A stretch of 64,000 nt of DNA from JAGNKE01 sp964583335 (GCA_964583335.1 CAZOVG010000005.1:124001-188000); one strand, 5' to 3'; positions 8,807-17,698 are shown, counted from the stretch's first letter. Notes: generated by a model from the sequence alone, not told the origin. Numbers and translations are program-made.

Positions 8807-9997
8807 TTGGATCTTACGCAATTACTCGCATTCACCATGCAGAACCGGGCGTCGGACTTGCATTTAAGCGCCGGCAGCCCCCCCATCATTCGCGTCAGCG
8901 GCCAGATGAAGCGCGTTAAATCCGATGCGCTGGGCAGCGACGATATCCGCACGATGCTTTATTCGATCATGGCGGAAGACCAGCGGGCGGAATACGAAAA
9001 AAATATGGAGTTGGACTTTGCGATCGCGTTGGGCGAAAAGGCGCGGTTCCGGGTTAACGGGTTTACAACGCGCCTTGGCGCGGCGGCGGTGTTCCGAACC
9101 ATTCCGACCGAGATTCCGACGATGGAGCAGCTCGACCTGCCGCCTGTCATGCGGCGGTTCGCCGAGCTTGAAAAGGGGATCATCCTTGTCACCGGGCCGA
9201 CGGGTTCGGGTAAGTCCACGACGCTGGCCTCTATGATCAACCATATCAACATCCATCACGCCAAGCACATCTTGACGATTGAGGATCCGGTGGAATTTTT
9301 TCATACGTCCAAGAAGTCGCTGATCAACCACCGCGAGGTGGGGACGGATACCAAAAGCTTTGCGCGGGCGCTGAAAAGCTCTTTGCGGGAAGATCCGGAC
9401 GTGATCCTGGTGGGGGAGATGCGCGACCATGAAACGATTTCTCTGGCGCTGACCGCCGCGGAAACGGGTCACTTGGTTTTCGGAACCCTTCACTCTAACT
9501 CTGCTTCTAAGACCATCGACCGTATTATCGACGTGTTTCCCTCGGGTGATAAGGAGATGGTGCGCGCGATGCTGTCGAGCTCGCTTCAGGGCGTTGTCGC
9601 GCAGACCCTTCTGCGCCGGGCCGAAGGCGGGGGGCGTGTGGGCGCTTATGAGATTTTGGTGGGGACCAGCGCGGTGCGCAACTTGATCCGCGAGAATCAG
9701 ATTCCGCAGATGTATTCGATGATGCAGACCGGTTCGCGTTACGGGATGACGACGATGGAAGATGCGGTCAAGAGCCTGCTTGAGGCCGGGATCATCAATA
9801 AGGATGAGGCGCGTCGGGTTCTGCTTAAATCCACGGACTCGGAAGAGGGACCAGATGAAGATTACGCCGCCGGGGCACTTGGCGGTCGGAAAATGGTGGA
9901 CGATGAGATGGAGACGGACTACGACATCGTTCCGCAAAAAACGGGCCGCGGGGGTGCGGCGGGTGGAAAGTCCGGCGATGAAGGGTATTCGTTTTGA
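8807..9997 (+). CDS. pilT: Twitching ATPase PilT
   Basis: Retraction ATPase that depolymerises the pilus. It opens with the classic PilT sequence (QLLAFTMQNRASDLHLSAGSPP). It has Walker A GPTGSGKSTTLA, an Asp-box, Walker B REDPDVILVGEMRD, the HLVFGTLHSNSA His-box and the conserved AIRNLIRE-type motif as AVRNLIREN. The core is about 345 residues; a lineage-specific acidic/Gly tail adds roughly 45. It starts at TTG 8807, chosen because family N-termini align there. The TTGA overlap with the next gene couples translation of the two ATPases. Confidence 0.94.
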   Translation: MDLTQLLAFTMQNRASDLHLSAGSPPIIRVSGQMKRVKSDALGSDDIRTMLYSIMAEDQRAEYEKNMELDFAIALGEKARFRVNGFTTRLGAAAVFRTIPTEIPTMEQLDLPPVMRRFAELEKGIILVTGPTGSGKSTTLASMINHINIHHAKHILTIEDPVEFFHTSKKSLINHREVGTDTKSFARALKSSLREDPDVILVGEMRDHETISLALTAAETGHLVFGTLHSNSASKTIDRIIDVFPSGDKEMVRAMLSSSLQGVVAQTLLRRAEGGGRVGAYEILVGTSAVRNLIRENQIPQMYSMMQTGSRYGMTTMEDAVKSLLEAGIINKDEARRVLLKSTDSEEGPDEDYAAGALGGRKMVDDEMETDYDIVPQKTGRGGAAGGKSGDEGYSF

Positions 9998-11133
9998 CCG
10001 CACCACTGATTTTCACTTATCTCAACGCCATGAACGAGACGCGCGCGGCGGATATGTATCTGACCGTCGGGTTTCCGCCCTCCCTGCGTGGCGACAAAGG
10101 GTTGATCAAGCTGGCCGAGGAAGTTCTCACGCCCGACGATATCAACGATATCCTCAATTCGATGCTGACCAACCGCCAGAAGCGGGATTTCGAGGCGCAT
10201 ATGGAGTTGAACACGGCGCTGGACATGGGCGACCACGGGCGGTTTCGGATCAACGTCATGCGCCAGAGGCAGTTTCCGGCGCTGGTGATCCGGCGGATCA
10301 CGTCCGAAATTCCGAGCTTCGCCGATCTGCGGCTGCCAAAGATCCTTGAAGTTCTGGCCATGGAAAAGCGCGGGCTCCTGCTTGTGACCGGGATGACCGG
10401 CTCGGGTAAGTCCACGACGCTGGCGGCGATGATCGACCAGCGCAACCGCAACAGCCAAGGGCATATCATCACGATTGAAGATCCGATCGAGTTTTTCCAC
10501 GAACATAAGGGGTGCGTCGTTACGCAGCGTGAGGTGGGCGTGGATACGGAATCGTTCGCCACGGCTATGAAGAACTCTCTGCGGCAAAGGCCCGACGTTA
10601 TACTTGTGGGGGAGGTCCGCGACCGGGCCGTCATGGAGCAGGCGCTTTCTATCGCCGAGACGGGGCACCTTTGCCTTGCGACCATCCACACCAACAACTC
10701 CTATCAGGCGATTGAGCGGATCGTGAACCTGTTTCCCGAGGATTACCACAACCAGATTCGGCTTAACCTGTCGATGAACCTGAAGGGCATCATTTCCCAG
10801 CGGCTTCTGCCCAGCACGGGCAAGGGCATGGCGCCGGCTATCGAGGTTATGCTCAATCAGGGGTTGGTGCGTGAACTCGTCTTAAAAGGTGAGATCGGCA
10901 AGATTCACGACGTCATGGAGCAGAACAATTCCATCGGCATGTGTACCTTTGACCAGTCTCTGATGAAGTTGTTCCAAGAGGGGTTGATTACCGAGGATAC
11001 GGCGATTTCCAACTCCGATAAGCCTTCGGACATGAAGATCAAGGTCCAGCAGTTCAAGCTGGTTAACACTTCGCGCGGCAGCAAGAACGCTCTGGATGCT
11101 GTTGATACGTCTTTGCTGTCGTTCAGCGACTAA
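9994..11133 (+). CDS. pilU: PilT-type ATPase, second paralog (PilU-like)
   Basis: 379-residue retraction-ATPase paralog. It has Walker A GMTGSGKSTTLA, Walker B RQRPDVILVGEVRD and His-box CLATIHTNNSYQAIERIVNLFP. In place of the PilT AIRNLIRE motif it carries LVRELVLKGEI, and with the C-terminal extension this fits PilU, the PilT-dependent accessory retraction motor. It starts with TTG overlapping the pilT stop (TTGA). No separate promoter is seen, so it should be expressed with pilT. The PilU name is inferred from order and motif differences. Confidence 0.85.
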   Translation: MTAPLIFTYLNAMNETRAADMYLTVGFPPSLRGDKGLIKLAEEVLTPDDINDILNSMLTNRQKRDFEAHMELNTALDMGDHGRFRINVMRQRQFPALVIRRITSEIPSFADLRLPKILEVLAMEKRGLLLVTGMTGSGKSTTLAAMIDQRNRNSQGHIITIEDPIEFFHEHKGCVVTQREVGVDTESFATAMKNSLRQRPDVILVGEVRDRAVMEQALSIAETGHLCLATIHTNNSYQAIERIVNLFPEDYHNQIRLNLSMNLKGIISQRLLPSTGKGMAPAIEVMLNQGLVRELVLKGEIGKIHDVMEQNNSIGMCTFDQSLMKLFQEGLITEDTAISNSDKPSDMKIKVQQFKLVNTSRGSKNALDAVDTSLLSFSD

Positions 11134-11307
11134 AAACCCAAAAGTTATGCACAGTAACGGGTCTTTTTTCCGTGACTTATCTTGCGGCTATTGCTCAAAA
11201 ACCGCTGATATGGTGTAGTTAGGGAGATGAGAATCAGCGGGCCTGTTCTGGCCTGCGCTCGTATCGTTATTAATTTCTTTGCCTCAGTCCGAGGGAGTTT
11301 ACTGTCA

Positions 11308-13218
11308 ATGCGTATAGGGAAGCGTTCAATGAAAAGCATGGGTCGTTCTGGCATCCAAGGGTTTTTGCTATGTGCCGGAGCGGTTTTGCTGCTTTCAGGC
11401 TGCGATCTGGCCGCGAATTATCAGAAACCTGACCGCGGCTCCAACATGGAAATTCAGGATTTCCGAGATGGTTTGGCTGAGCGTTTGCCGGATACCGGTG
11501 AAGATAAAGGCGGGAAAGGTATGGCCGCGATTCCTTCGCTGCAGCCTTATGTGTCCACGCAGACTGAGGGTATGAAGCCCATGCCGCTCGTCTCGGTTTC
11601 GGTCAATCAATCCGTTCCTGTGCGCGATATTCTTTTTGAGCTTTCAGAGCAGGCCGATTACGATCTTGAGCTTGATCCGAATATTCGCGGGTCGATTATT
11701 TTTACAGCCCGCAATCGCCCTTTCGACGAAGTTATCGAGCGGATTTCGGGTCTTGCGGGTTTGCGCTACAAGTTTCAGGGTGAGCACCTGCGCGTTGAAT
11801 TGGATACGCCCTATAACAAGACTTACAAGTTCGACTATTTGAGCTATCTGCGGCGCAATACAAGTTCAGTGAGCACAAATGTGTCCGTGGTGAGCGGGGA
11901 GGGTGCCGATGCGGGGTCCGTATTTACGGCGTCTTCTGAAAGTGTGGCCGATTTTTGGGCAGAGCTTGAGTTGAATATGGCTCAATTCCTGGGTGGGCCG
12001 ACGACCGGCGGTTTGAAAACCAAAGCGGATCCGCGCATTACAGCGGTTGAGCAGAATCCGGAAGTTCAGGCCGTAGCGCCCCCTTCCGCCGATGGGCAGC
12101 CGGTTCAGGTTCAGCCGCCTCAAGCTGTGCTTCGCGTCGATTCTCTGCCTGTTGACGATGTCTCCGCTTCCTCTTCGGGGAATAGCGGTGAAGATAAGGG
12201 CCCTGTGTCCAGTTTCGCGCTGAACAAGCAGGCCGGTATTATCAACGTCTTCGCAACCGAAAAGCAGCACAAGGAAGTTGCGGAATATTTGCGTGTACTG
12301 CGCAGATCTGTGACGTCTCAGGTGCTGATCGAAGCTAAAATCTTTGAAGTTGACCTGAATGACGAATACATCACGGGTATTGACTGGGGCGCTATCGGAT
12401 TATCCAGCGGTGAAGGTTCCGCCGGCTTCTTGAGCAGTGCGGGCGTGACGGCTCTTAATTCACTTGCCGGCAATCCCGGGGGGGGCATCTTTACGGCTCC
12501 CGCGAGTACCCAGTTGGGTCTGACCTCCAACGTCGTTGTCGGGTATGCGGGCAATGATGTACGGGCGCTGCTTCAGGCTATCTCCGGCTTCGGCACTGTG
12601 CGTGCGCTGGCTAGTCCGCGTCTGACCGTCCTCAATAACCAGTCGGCGGTTCTGAACGTTGCGACCAACCGCGTCTTTTTCGAAATCGACATCGATTCGA
12701 CAACAGATGAAGGTGTGACCTCCGTTGAGGTTGATTCGGAAGTTCGCAGTGTTCCTGAGGGGGTTCTGGTCAACGTCCTTCCCTCGATCGATCTTGACAA
12801 CGGCACCGTTTCTCTGGCGCTACGTCCGACCGTTACGCGTGTTGTGGGTACGGTCAATGACCCCGCCGTCGGGTTCGTCGCGGCGTCAATCGTAGGGGCC
12901 GAGGATATTGTTTCCGAAATTCCGGAAATTAATGTTCAGGAAGTCGATACGGTCGTGAAAGTTCGTACGGGGCAGCCGATCGTCATGGGTGGTCTTTTGC
13001 AGGATCGTTCAGACAATTTGCAGCAAGCCGTGCCGGTCTTGGGTGAGACTCCTATTGTCGGCAGCCTGTTCCGCAAGAAAAGAGATATCGTTCAGAAGTC
13101 TGAACTTGTGATTTTTCTTAAGGCGACTATCTTGCAGACACCTGAAGATTCCATCCATCCCACCGATCGCGATCTTTACAAGGCTTTCTCGGGAGACCGT
13201 CGTCCCCTCAAACTGTGA
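11308..13218 (+). CDS. Outer-membrane secretin, lipoprotein (MshL/PilQ/GspD family)
   Basis: About 636 residues. A signal peptide ends in lipobox LLSGC (Cys near residue 32), so this secretin appears lipid-anchored, as MshL proteins are. An STN/N0-like domain follows (VPVRDILFELSEQADYDLEL), then N-domains, a Gly/Ser linker and the C-terminal secretin domain (VRALASPRLTVLNNQSAV; GGLLQDRSDN; VPVLGETPIVGSLFR). It forms the multimeric gate through which the fibre passes. ATG 11308 follows GAGGGA at 11291; ATG 11329 is an alternative and the upstream ATG 11227 is less likely. A plausible promoter precedes it (TTGCTC, 17-base gap, TGTAGT). Confidence 0.92.
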   Translation: MRIGKRSMKSMGRSGIQGFLLCAGAVLLLSGCDLAANYQKPDRGSNMEIQDFRDGLAERLPDTGEDKGGKGMAAIPSLQPYVSTQTEGMKPMPLVSVSVNQSVPVRDILFELSEQADYDLELDPNIRGSIIFTARNRPFDEVIERISGLAGLRYKFQGEHLRVELDTPYNKTYKFDYLSYLRRNTSSVSTNVSVVSGEGADAGSVFTASSESVADFWAELELNMAQFLGGPTTGGLKTKADPRITAVEQNPEVQAVAPPSADGQPVQVQPPQAVLRVDSLPVDDVSASSSGNSGEDKGPVSSFALNKQAGIINVFATEKQHKEVAEYLRVLRRSVTSQVLIEAKIFEVDLNDEYITGIDWGAIGLSSGEGSAGFLSSAGVTALNSLAGNPGGGIFTAPASTQLGLTSNVVVGYAGNDVRALLQAISGFGTVRALASPRLTVLNNQSAVLNVATNRVFFEIDIDSTTDEGVTSVEVDSEVRSVPEGVLVNVLPSIDLDNGTVSLALRPTVTRVVGTVNDPAVGFVAASIVGAEDIVSEIPEINVQEVDTVVKVRTGQPIVMGGLLQDRSDNLQQAVPVLGETPIVGSLFRKKRDIVQKSELVIFLKATILQTPEDSIHPTDRDLYKAFSGDRRPLKL

Positions 13219-13265
13219 GCCCGCAAGCAACGCCGCTTAAGCGCTTAGGTTAAAAAGGAGATCCC

Positions 13266-14024
13266 ATGTCGTATCCATTGGTCAAGTATGTTCTGATGGG
13301 TGCCGTGAGGGACAGGCTGATCGTTACGATTCTTGTCTTACTTCTCCTTGGGTGTAGTCTCTCTTTTTTCCTTGGCTCGGCTGCGGTAATCGAAAAGGAC
13401 CGTTTCGCTCTGGTCTTTGCGGCCGGCGGTTTGCGTCTGGCGGGCGTTCTGGGGTTGGTTCTTTTTGTTGTGTTTTTCGTTCGGCGTTCTTTTGACGGCA
13501 AGGACGTGGAGTTTATTCTCTCTCGCCCGATTAGCCGTACCGCCTTTATTTATTCTTACGCCGCTGCTTTCTCTCTCATCGCCTTGATACTCAGCCTGGC
13601 TATCGGCCTGTGCGTATTTGCCTCCGGGCCGCATTTTTTCGGTTCGGGCCAAGTTTTGTGGGTCGCGAGTATTGTTGTTGAGAATATTATCATGGTCAAT
13701 ACGGCGCTTTTTTTCGCGATGTATATGTCGAGCGCTACCAGCGCGGCCATGTCCACGCTGGCGTTTTATGTTCTTGCGCGGATGATGGGGCAGTTGCTGG
13801 GCATCGTTGACTCCAGTCTCGTCGTTGATACCGGGCCGATGGCGATGGCGGTGCAATTTGTTTCAGTTGTAACGCCAAGGCTCGATCTTATGGGGCAGAC
13901 GTCGTGGCTCATTTATGGGCTGGGAGAGGGTGTCGGGATCGGTTTTGTCGTTGTGCAGGGCATTCTTTTTAGCATGCTGGTGACCTTGGCCGCGCTTCTT
14001 GATCTTATGAAAAGGCAGTTTTAG
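13266..14024 (+). CDS. ABC-2 type transporter permease-like membrane protein
   Basis: 252 residues with six hydrophobic spans and no soluble domain. It begins with a conserved amphipathic start (YPLVKYVLMGAVRDRL) typical of ABC-2 permeases of the GldF/CcmB-like kind. AAAAAGGAG gives a strong ribosome-binding site. The only ABC ATPase without a partner in the window is at 6120-6851, so the two probably form one exporter. The following gene starts three bases after the stop. Substrate unknown. Confidence 0.65.
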   Translation: MSYPLVKYVLMGAVRDRLIVTILVLLLLGCSLSFFLGSAAVIEKDRFALVFAAGGLRLAGVLGLVLFVVFFVRRSFDGKDVEFILSRPISRTAFIYSYAAAFSLIALILSLAIGLCVFASGPHFFGSGQVLWVASIVVENIIMVNTALFFAMYMSSATSAAMSTLAFYVLARMMGQLLGIVDSSLVVDTGPMAMAVQFVSVVTPRLDLMGQTSWLIYGLGEGVGIGFVVVQGILFSMLVTLAALLDLMKRQF

Positions 14025-14026
14025 TC

Positions 14027-14767
14027 GTGGCGACGGGAGGATCAAAGTCCGGAGAGCGGTTCGTTAAGGGGCTTCTTTTCCTCATCCTCTTTTTTAACAT
14101 TGCGCTGTGGTTTGCGGTGAGGGGACAACAGGCCAAGTGGCTTAATGTCCCGCCTGCGCCCGATCCGCGTTTTGCGGCTTCTTATGGGCTCGGCGATACC
14201 CAGCTTTCCTATCGTTCTGTAGGGCTCATGATCCAGAATATGGGAGATTCGGGAGGGCGGACGGTTTCCCTGAAAGATTATGATTATGAAGAGCTGGTGA
14301 AGTGGTTTTTCCTTGTTGATGCGCTGGACCCGGTCTCTAATTATGTGCCTTATTTGGCGGCCTTCTATTTCGGCGGGGTGCAGGAGCCCGAAAAGTTCAG
14401 GCCCGTACTGGATTATCTTGTGCAGGTCGGCAGCCGATCTGAGGGTGAAAAATGGCGTTTTTTGGCCCATGCTGTCTATCTCGCGCGGTTCGAATTGCAG
14501 GATCAGGAGACAGCGCTCTCGCTCGCTCATAAGCTTTCACGCGTTAACAACCCCAACATGCCGAGCTGGACGCGGCAGATGCCGGCCTTCATCATGAATA
14601 CGCAAGGAAAAAAAGATGCGGCTTACGCGCTTTTGCTTGAAATGCTTAAAACCGATCCTGAGAAGCTTGCGCCCAACGAGGCCAATTTTCTGCGGTGGTA
14701 TATTTGCGAAAAGGTCCTCGAAAAAAACGAGGCCGAATTGAACCCCTTGTGTAAAGATATCCCTTAA
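14027..14767 (+). CDS. Membrane-anchored helical protein next to ABC permease, function unknown
   Basis: 246 residues with one N-terminal membrane span (LLFLILFFNIALWFAV), followed by a periplasmic region of helical hairpins that reads like divergent TPR repeats (YVPYLAAFYFGGVQ; FELQDQETALSLAHKLSRV; GKKDAAYALLLEMLKTDPEK). It uses a GTG start three bases after the permease stop, so it is co-translated. It is probably the third component of the ABC module, comparable only by position to PilG of the Myxococcus PilGHI set. I recognise no family. Confidence 0.6.
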   Translation: MATGGSKSGERFVKGLLFLILFFNIALWFAVRGQQAKWLNVPPAPDPRFAASYGLGDTQLSYRSVGLMIQNMGDSGGRTVSLKDYDYEELVKWFFLVDALDPVSNYVPYLAAFYFGGVQEPEKFRPVLDYLVQVGSRSEGEKWRFLAHAVYLARFELQDQETALSLAHKLSRVNNPNMPSWTRQMPAFIMNTQGKKDAAYALLLEMLKTDPEKLAPNEANFLRWYICEKVLEKNEAELNPLCKDIP

Positions 14768-14798
14768 TTAAATTCGTCCGAACGGGTATTGTGGCGAC

Positions 14799-15863
14799 AT
14801 GGAGCCATTACGCTTTACCATTCCGGAGATGCTGTCCCTGATCGGGGTGTTTCAGTGCGTCTATATCCTTGTTTATGTTGTCTTTCGCGCCGGGAACGCC
14901 GCCCGTGTCGTGTTGCCTCTGGTCTATTTCCTGGTTCTTGGGAGCGCGTTTTTTCTGGATTTCGCACGTTCTTATATTGGCGAACTGACGCCTTACTACG
15001 ATCTTTTGCGTTGGGGGGCATGGTTTTACGGGCCGCCTTTGAGCGTTCTGGTTATCATTCAGATCGCTCAGATTTCGAAGCTGCCCAGCCTTTCGGACTG
15101 CGCGGTCCTGCTGCTGATTCCGGTCGCGCTGGGGTTTTCATTTTTTATGGCGGGGCAAGCCAAGGAATGCGCCGTTCTTATCGAGTGTCCGGCCCTCTGG
15201 GAATGGCTCGACATTACCGGTTTGATCGCGGGGGCGGCCAGTTTGCTTGTCATCTGGACACATAGGGGGATGTTCGCCGAGCTTCAGAAGCAAAAGGCCG
15301 GAAAGGAGCGTTATTGGCTCATCCTTTCGATGATTCTGGTTAATATTTTCTTTCTGGCGGCCATGGGGCTGCGGTTTGGCGGTGATCATCTGGATGAGGG
15401 GGCGGGCATCGTGCGTACGCTCATCGGGCTTTCTTTCATTTATCTGGTGACGACCAGCCTGTTTCGCATTTATCCGCAGGCTCTGGCTATTACAGTGGTC
15501 AAGAAAAAGGACGAAAATCCTTCGACGGGGGATCAGGCGCTGGCCGAGCGGATCACGTCTTTGCTGGATCTGGACAAGGTTTATCATGAAACCACCTATT
15601 CACGGTCGGATCTGGCCCGGGAATTAGGGGTGCCGGAAGCCACCGTAACCCGGGTTATCGGGAATTTTTTCAATAAATCCTTTCCCCAGCTTCTGAATGA
15701 GCGGCGGATCGAGGACGCCAAGCGGCTTTTGCTTGAAACCGACGCGAATATCAAAACCGTAGCACAGGAGGTTGGGTTTAACTCTCTGCCTTCTTTTAAT
15801 CGTGTTTTCAAAGAGTTGACGAGCAAAAGCCCCAGTGAATACCGCAAGAACATGATTAAGTGA
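14799..15863 (+). CDS. AraC-family regulator with N-terminal multi-pass membrane domain
   Basis: 354 residues. The first ~235 contain about seven hydrophobic spans (LSLIGVFQCVYILVYVVF first). The last ~100 form an AraC-type double helix-turn-helix (YSRSDLARELGVPEATVTRVI and IKTVAQEVGFNSLPSFNRVFK, ending in the SPSEYR family signature). The protein would bind DNA from the membrane in response to a membrane or extracellular cue. It lies between the pilus accessory genes and the pilin gene, so control of pilin expression is the natural guess. No ligand-binding residues can be named. Confidence 0.85.
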   Translation: MEPLRFTIPEMLSLIGVFQCVYILVYVVFRAGNAARVVLPLVYFLVLGSAFFLDFARSYIGELTPYYDLLRWGAWFYGPPLSVLVIIQIAQISKLPSLSDCAVLLLIPVALGFSFFMAGQAKECAVLIECPALWEWLDITGLIAGAASLLVIWTHRGMFAELQKQKAGKERYWLILSMILVNIFFLAAMGLRFGGDHLDEGAGIVRTLIGLSFIYLVTTSLFRIYPQALAITVVKKKDENPSTGDQALAERITSLLDLDKVYHETTYSRSDLARELGVPEATVTRVIGNFFNKSFPQLLNERRIEDAKRLLLETDANIKTVAQEVGFNSLPSFNRVFKELTSKSPSEYRKNMIK

Positions 15864-15990
15864 AGCTTAACAAAACAGGCGGTTTGTTCACCTCCGTTTT
15901 CATGACTTATCATTTTGATTAAGTGAGGATTTTACCCTTCTTTTTTAAGTTTTTCTTTAACGATTTCCCACAAGCTAATCATATTGGGAC

Positions 15991-16019
15991 TTGTTTGGTT
16001 TGGGGAAGAGCGATATGAT
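15991..16019 (+). promoter_or_regulatory. Probable sigma-70 promoter of the pilin gene
   Basis: TTGTTT (15991-15996), a 17-base gap and TATGAT (16014-16019) lie about 80 bases before the pilin ATG in an AT-rich 230-base gap. The gene has a good ribosome-binding site (AGGAG at 16084-16088) and its own terminator, consistent with a separate strongly expressed unit. Confidence 0.45.
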
Positions 16020-16097
16020 TCGCAGGTGCCGTTCGGCGCGTTCTTCTTTATCTCAAACAAAAATTTACATCTTTTCACGACTTAGGAGACTTGAGTT

Positions 16098-16823
16098 ATG
16101 ACAACTTACATGCACGAATCCGCCCAGGGCGAAAAGGGTTTTACCCTCGTCGAATTGGCGGTGGTTATGATTATTATCGGCCTGCTTATCGGGGGTATCC
16201 TCAAAGGGCAGGAAATGATTTCCAACGCTCAGATTACGGCTACGGTCGCCCAGATGAAGGGGATCGAGGCTGCTGCTTCCACGTTCCGGGACCAGTATGA
16301 TGCTTTCCCCGGCGACATGGTGAACGCTGCTACACGTCTTGTTAACTGTGCTGCCGCACCGTGTAACAACGGCAACGGAGATGCGCGGATTAACGTCAAC
16401 GTCGGCGCTGCTCCGGCTTTGGCGGGTGAAGGCGCTTATTTCTGGAACCATATGCGTGTGACCGACCTGATCACCGGCTTTGACGGTTCCAACGCGCTGT
16501 CGTTCGGCGCGGCTGTTCCCGTGGCCGAGATCGGCGGCGGTTACATGGTTGGCCACACCAGCGCTGGTCTCACCGGCTTTACGGCTGCTGAAATGCGTCC
16601 TGGACACTATATCGTTCTGACCGGCCAGTTGGCCGCCGTTGCTAACGGTACGGGTGTTCTGACCCCGTCTCAGGCTGCACGGATCGACCGGAAAATGGAC
16701 GACGGACGTTCGAACTCCGGTTCCGTTGTTTCCGAGACCACGGCTGCTTGCCGCGACGTTAACAACTACAACGAAGACGCGCAGAACCAGCTTTGCAACC
16801 TTGCGATCCGGATCCAAGGTTAA
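16098..16823 (+). CDS. Type IV pilin / prepilin-like protein
   Basis: 241 residues with a 14-residue leader ending in Gly, then the class III signal FTLVELAVVMIIIGLLIGG with Phe at +1 and Glu at +5 of the mature protein. This is the substrate form for the A24 peptidase upstream. The N-terminal helix is followed by a globular domain with four cysteines, in a short VNCAAAPC motif and near the C-terminus (AACRDV and QLCNLA), which could form two disulfides. It is longer than a typical 150-residue T4a pilin but within range for MSHA-like or pseudopilin proteins. It is the only pilin-like gene in the window. Whether it is the major subunit is inferred from its own promoter and terminator. Confidence 0.87.
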   Translation: MTTYMHESAQGEKGFTLVELAVVMIIIGLLIGGILKGQEMISNAQITATVAQMKGIEAAASTFRDQYDAFPGDMVNAATRLVNCAAAPCNNGNGDARINVNVGAAPALAGEGAYFWNHMRVTDLITGFDGSNALSFGAAVPVAEIGGGYMVGHTSAGLTGFTAAEMRPGHYIVLTGQLAAVANGTGVLTPSQAARIDRKMDDGRSNSGSVVSETTAACRDVNNYNEDAQNQLCNLAIRIQG

Positions 16824-16859
16824 TTATTGCTGACTTAATTGAGATACTGAAAACACGAA

Positions 16860-16889
16860 GGAGCCTGAGATATCAGGCTCCTTTTTTTT
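16860..16889 (+). terminator. Rho-independent terminator after the pilin gene
   Basis: Perfect 9-bp stem GGAGCCTGA / TCAGGCTCC around a GATA loop, followed by eight T residues (16882-16889). It lies between convergent units; on the opposite strand the stem lacks a good T run. Confidence 0.93.
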
Positions 16890-16907
16890 ATTACACGAAG
16901 ATGTTTT

Positions 16908-17669
16908 CTAGGTCTTCGGCTTTATCGCGTTCGCAATACTTTTGAGTCCCCCCAGCATATCGAGCGGAATAGGCAGGATGATGGTGTTGCCTTTGGCGCT
17001 TGTAAACTCGCTCATGGTCCCCAGATAACGGAGCTGCATGGTTTCAGGGCGCTGGGCAAGGATGGTTGCGGCTTCGTCAAGCTGCTTGGCGGCCTGCAGT
17101 TCCCCTTCGGCGTTGATGATCTTGGCCCGGCGTTCCCGCTCGGCCTCGGCCTGTTTGGCGATGGCACGGATCATGGTGGGGTCGATATCGACGTTTTTGA
17201 TCTCGACGTTCGTTATCTTGATGCCCCAGCCTTCGGTCTGGTGATCCAGAATCTCCTGAATGTCCTTGTTCAACTGGTCGCGCTTGCCGAGCATGTCGTC
17301 AAGATCGTGTTTGCCAAGAACGGAGCGCAGAGTGGTCTGGGCCAACTGGCTGGTCGCGATGACGAAATCCTCGACCTTGTTGATGGCGTAGCCGGGGTCA
17401 ACCACACGGTAGTAAACAACCGCGTTGACCTTAACGGAGACGTTGTCGCGCGAGATAATGTCCTGTGAGGGGATGTCTTCGGTTCTGATCCGCATATCGA
17501 CCAGCAGGACGCGCTGGAAGCCCGGAACGATGATCTGAACCCCGGGACCGCGGGTGCTGGTGAAGCGGCCGAGGGTATAGATTACGCCGCGTTCATATTC
17601 CTGAACGATGCGGACGGAGGCGATCAGCAGGATCACGATCACCACCAGAAAGGGTGCAAAAAAAGTCAT
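16908..17669 (-). CDS. SPFH/stomatin-like protein (slipin)
   Basis: 253 residues. One N-terminal membrane span (FFAPFLVVIVILLIASV) is followed by the SPFH/PHB domain (VQEYERGVIYTLGRF; VPGFQRVLLVDMRIRTEDIP; DNVSVKVNAVVYYRVVDP) and a coiled-coil region rich in Glu/Arg/Ala (AIAKQAEAERERRAKIINAEGE with breaks). Such proteins form oligomeric membrane microdomain scaffolds. It lies 29 bases after an NfeD-type gene, the usual partner, which strongly supports the assignment. It is probably co-transcribed with leuB upstream. Confidence 0.92.
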   Translation of the reverse strand: MTFFAPFLVVIVILLIASVRIVQEYERGVIYTLGRFTSTRGPGVQIIVPGFQRVLLVDMRIRTEDIPSQDIISRDNVSVKVNAVVYYRVVDPGYAINKVEDFVIATSQLAQTTLRSVLGKHDLDDMLGKRDQLNKDIQEILDHQTEGWGIKITNVEIKNVDIDPTMIRAIAKQAEAERERRAKIINAEGELQAAKQLDEAATILAQRPETMQLRYLGTMSEFTSAKGNTIILPIPLDMLGGLKSIANAIKPKT

Positions 17670-17698
17670 TTAAATGGCTCCTATAAAAAAGTTCAGTC

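Noticed and set aside
16015..16101. 28-codon frame overlapping the pilin ATG by ATGA
   Set aside because: Its start lies inside the probable -10 box of the pilin promoter, it has no ribosome-binding site, and the Arg/Ser/Leu composition looks random.
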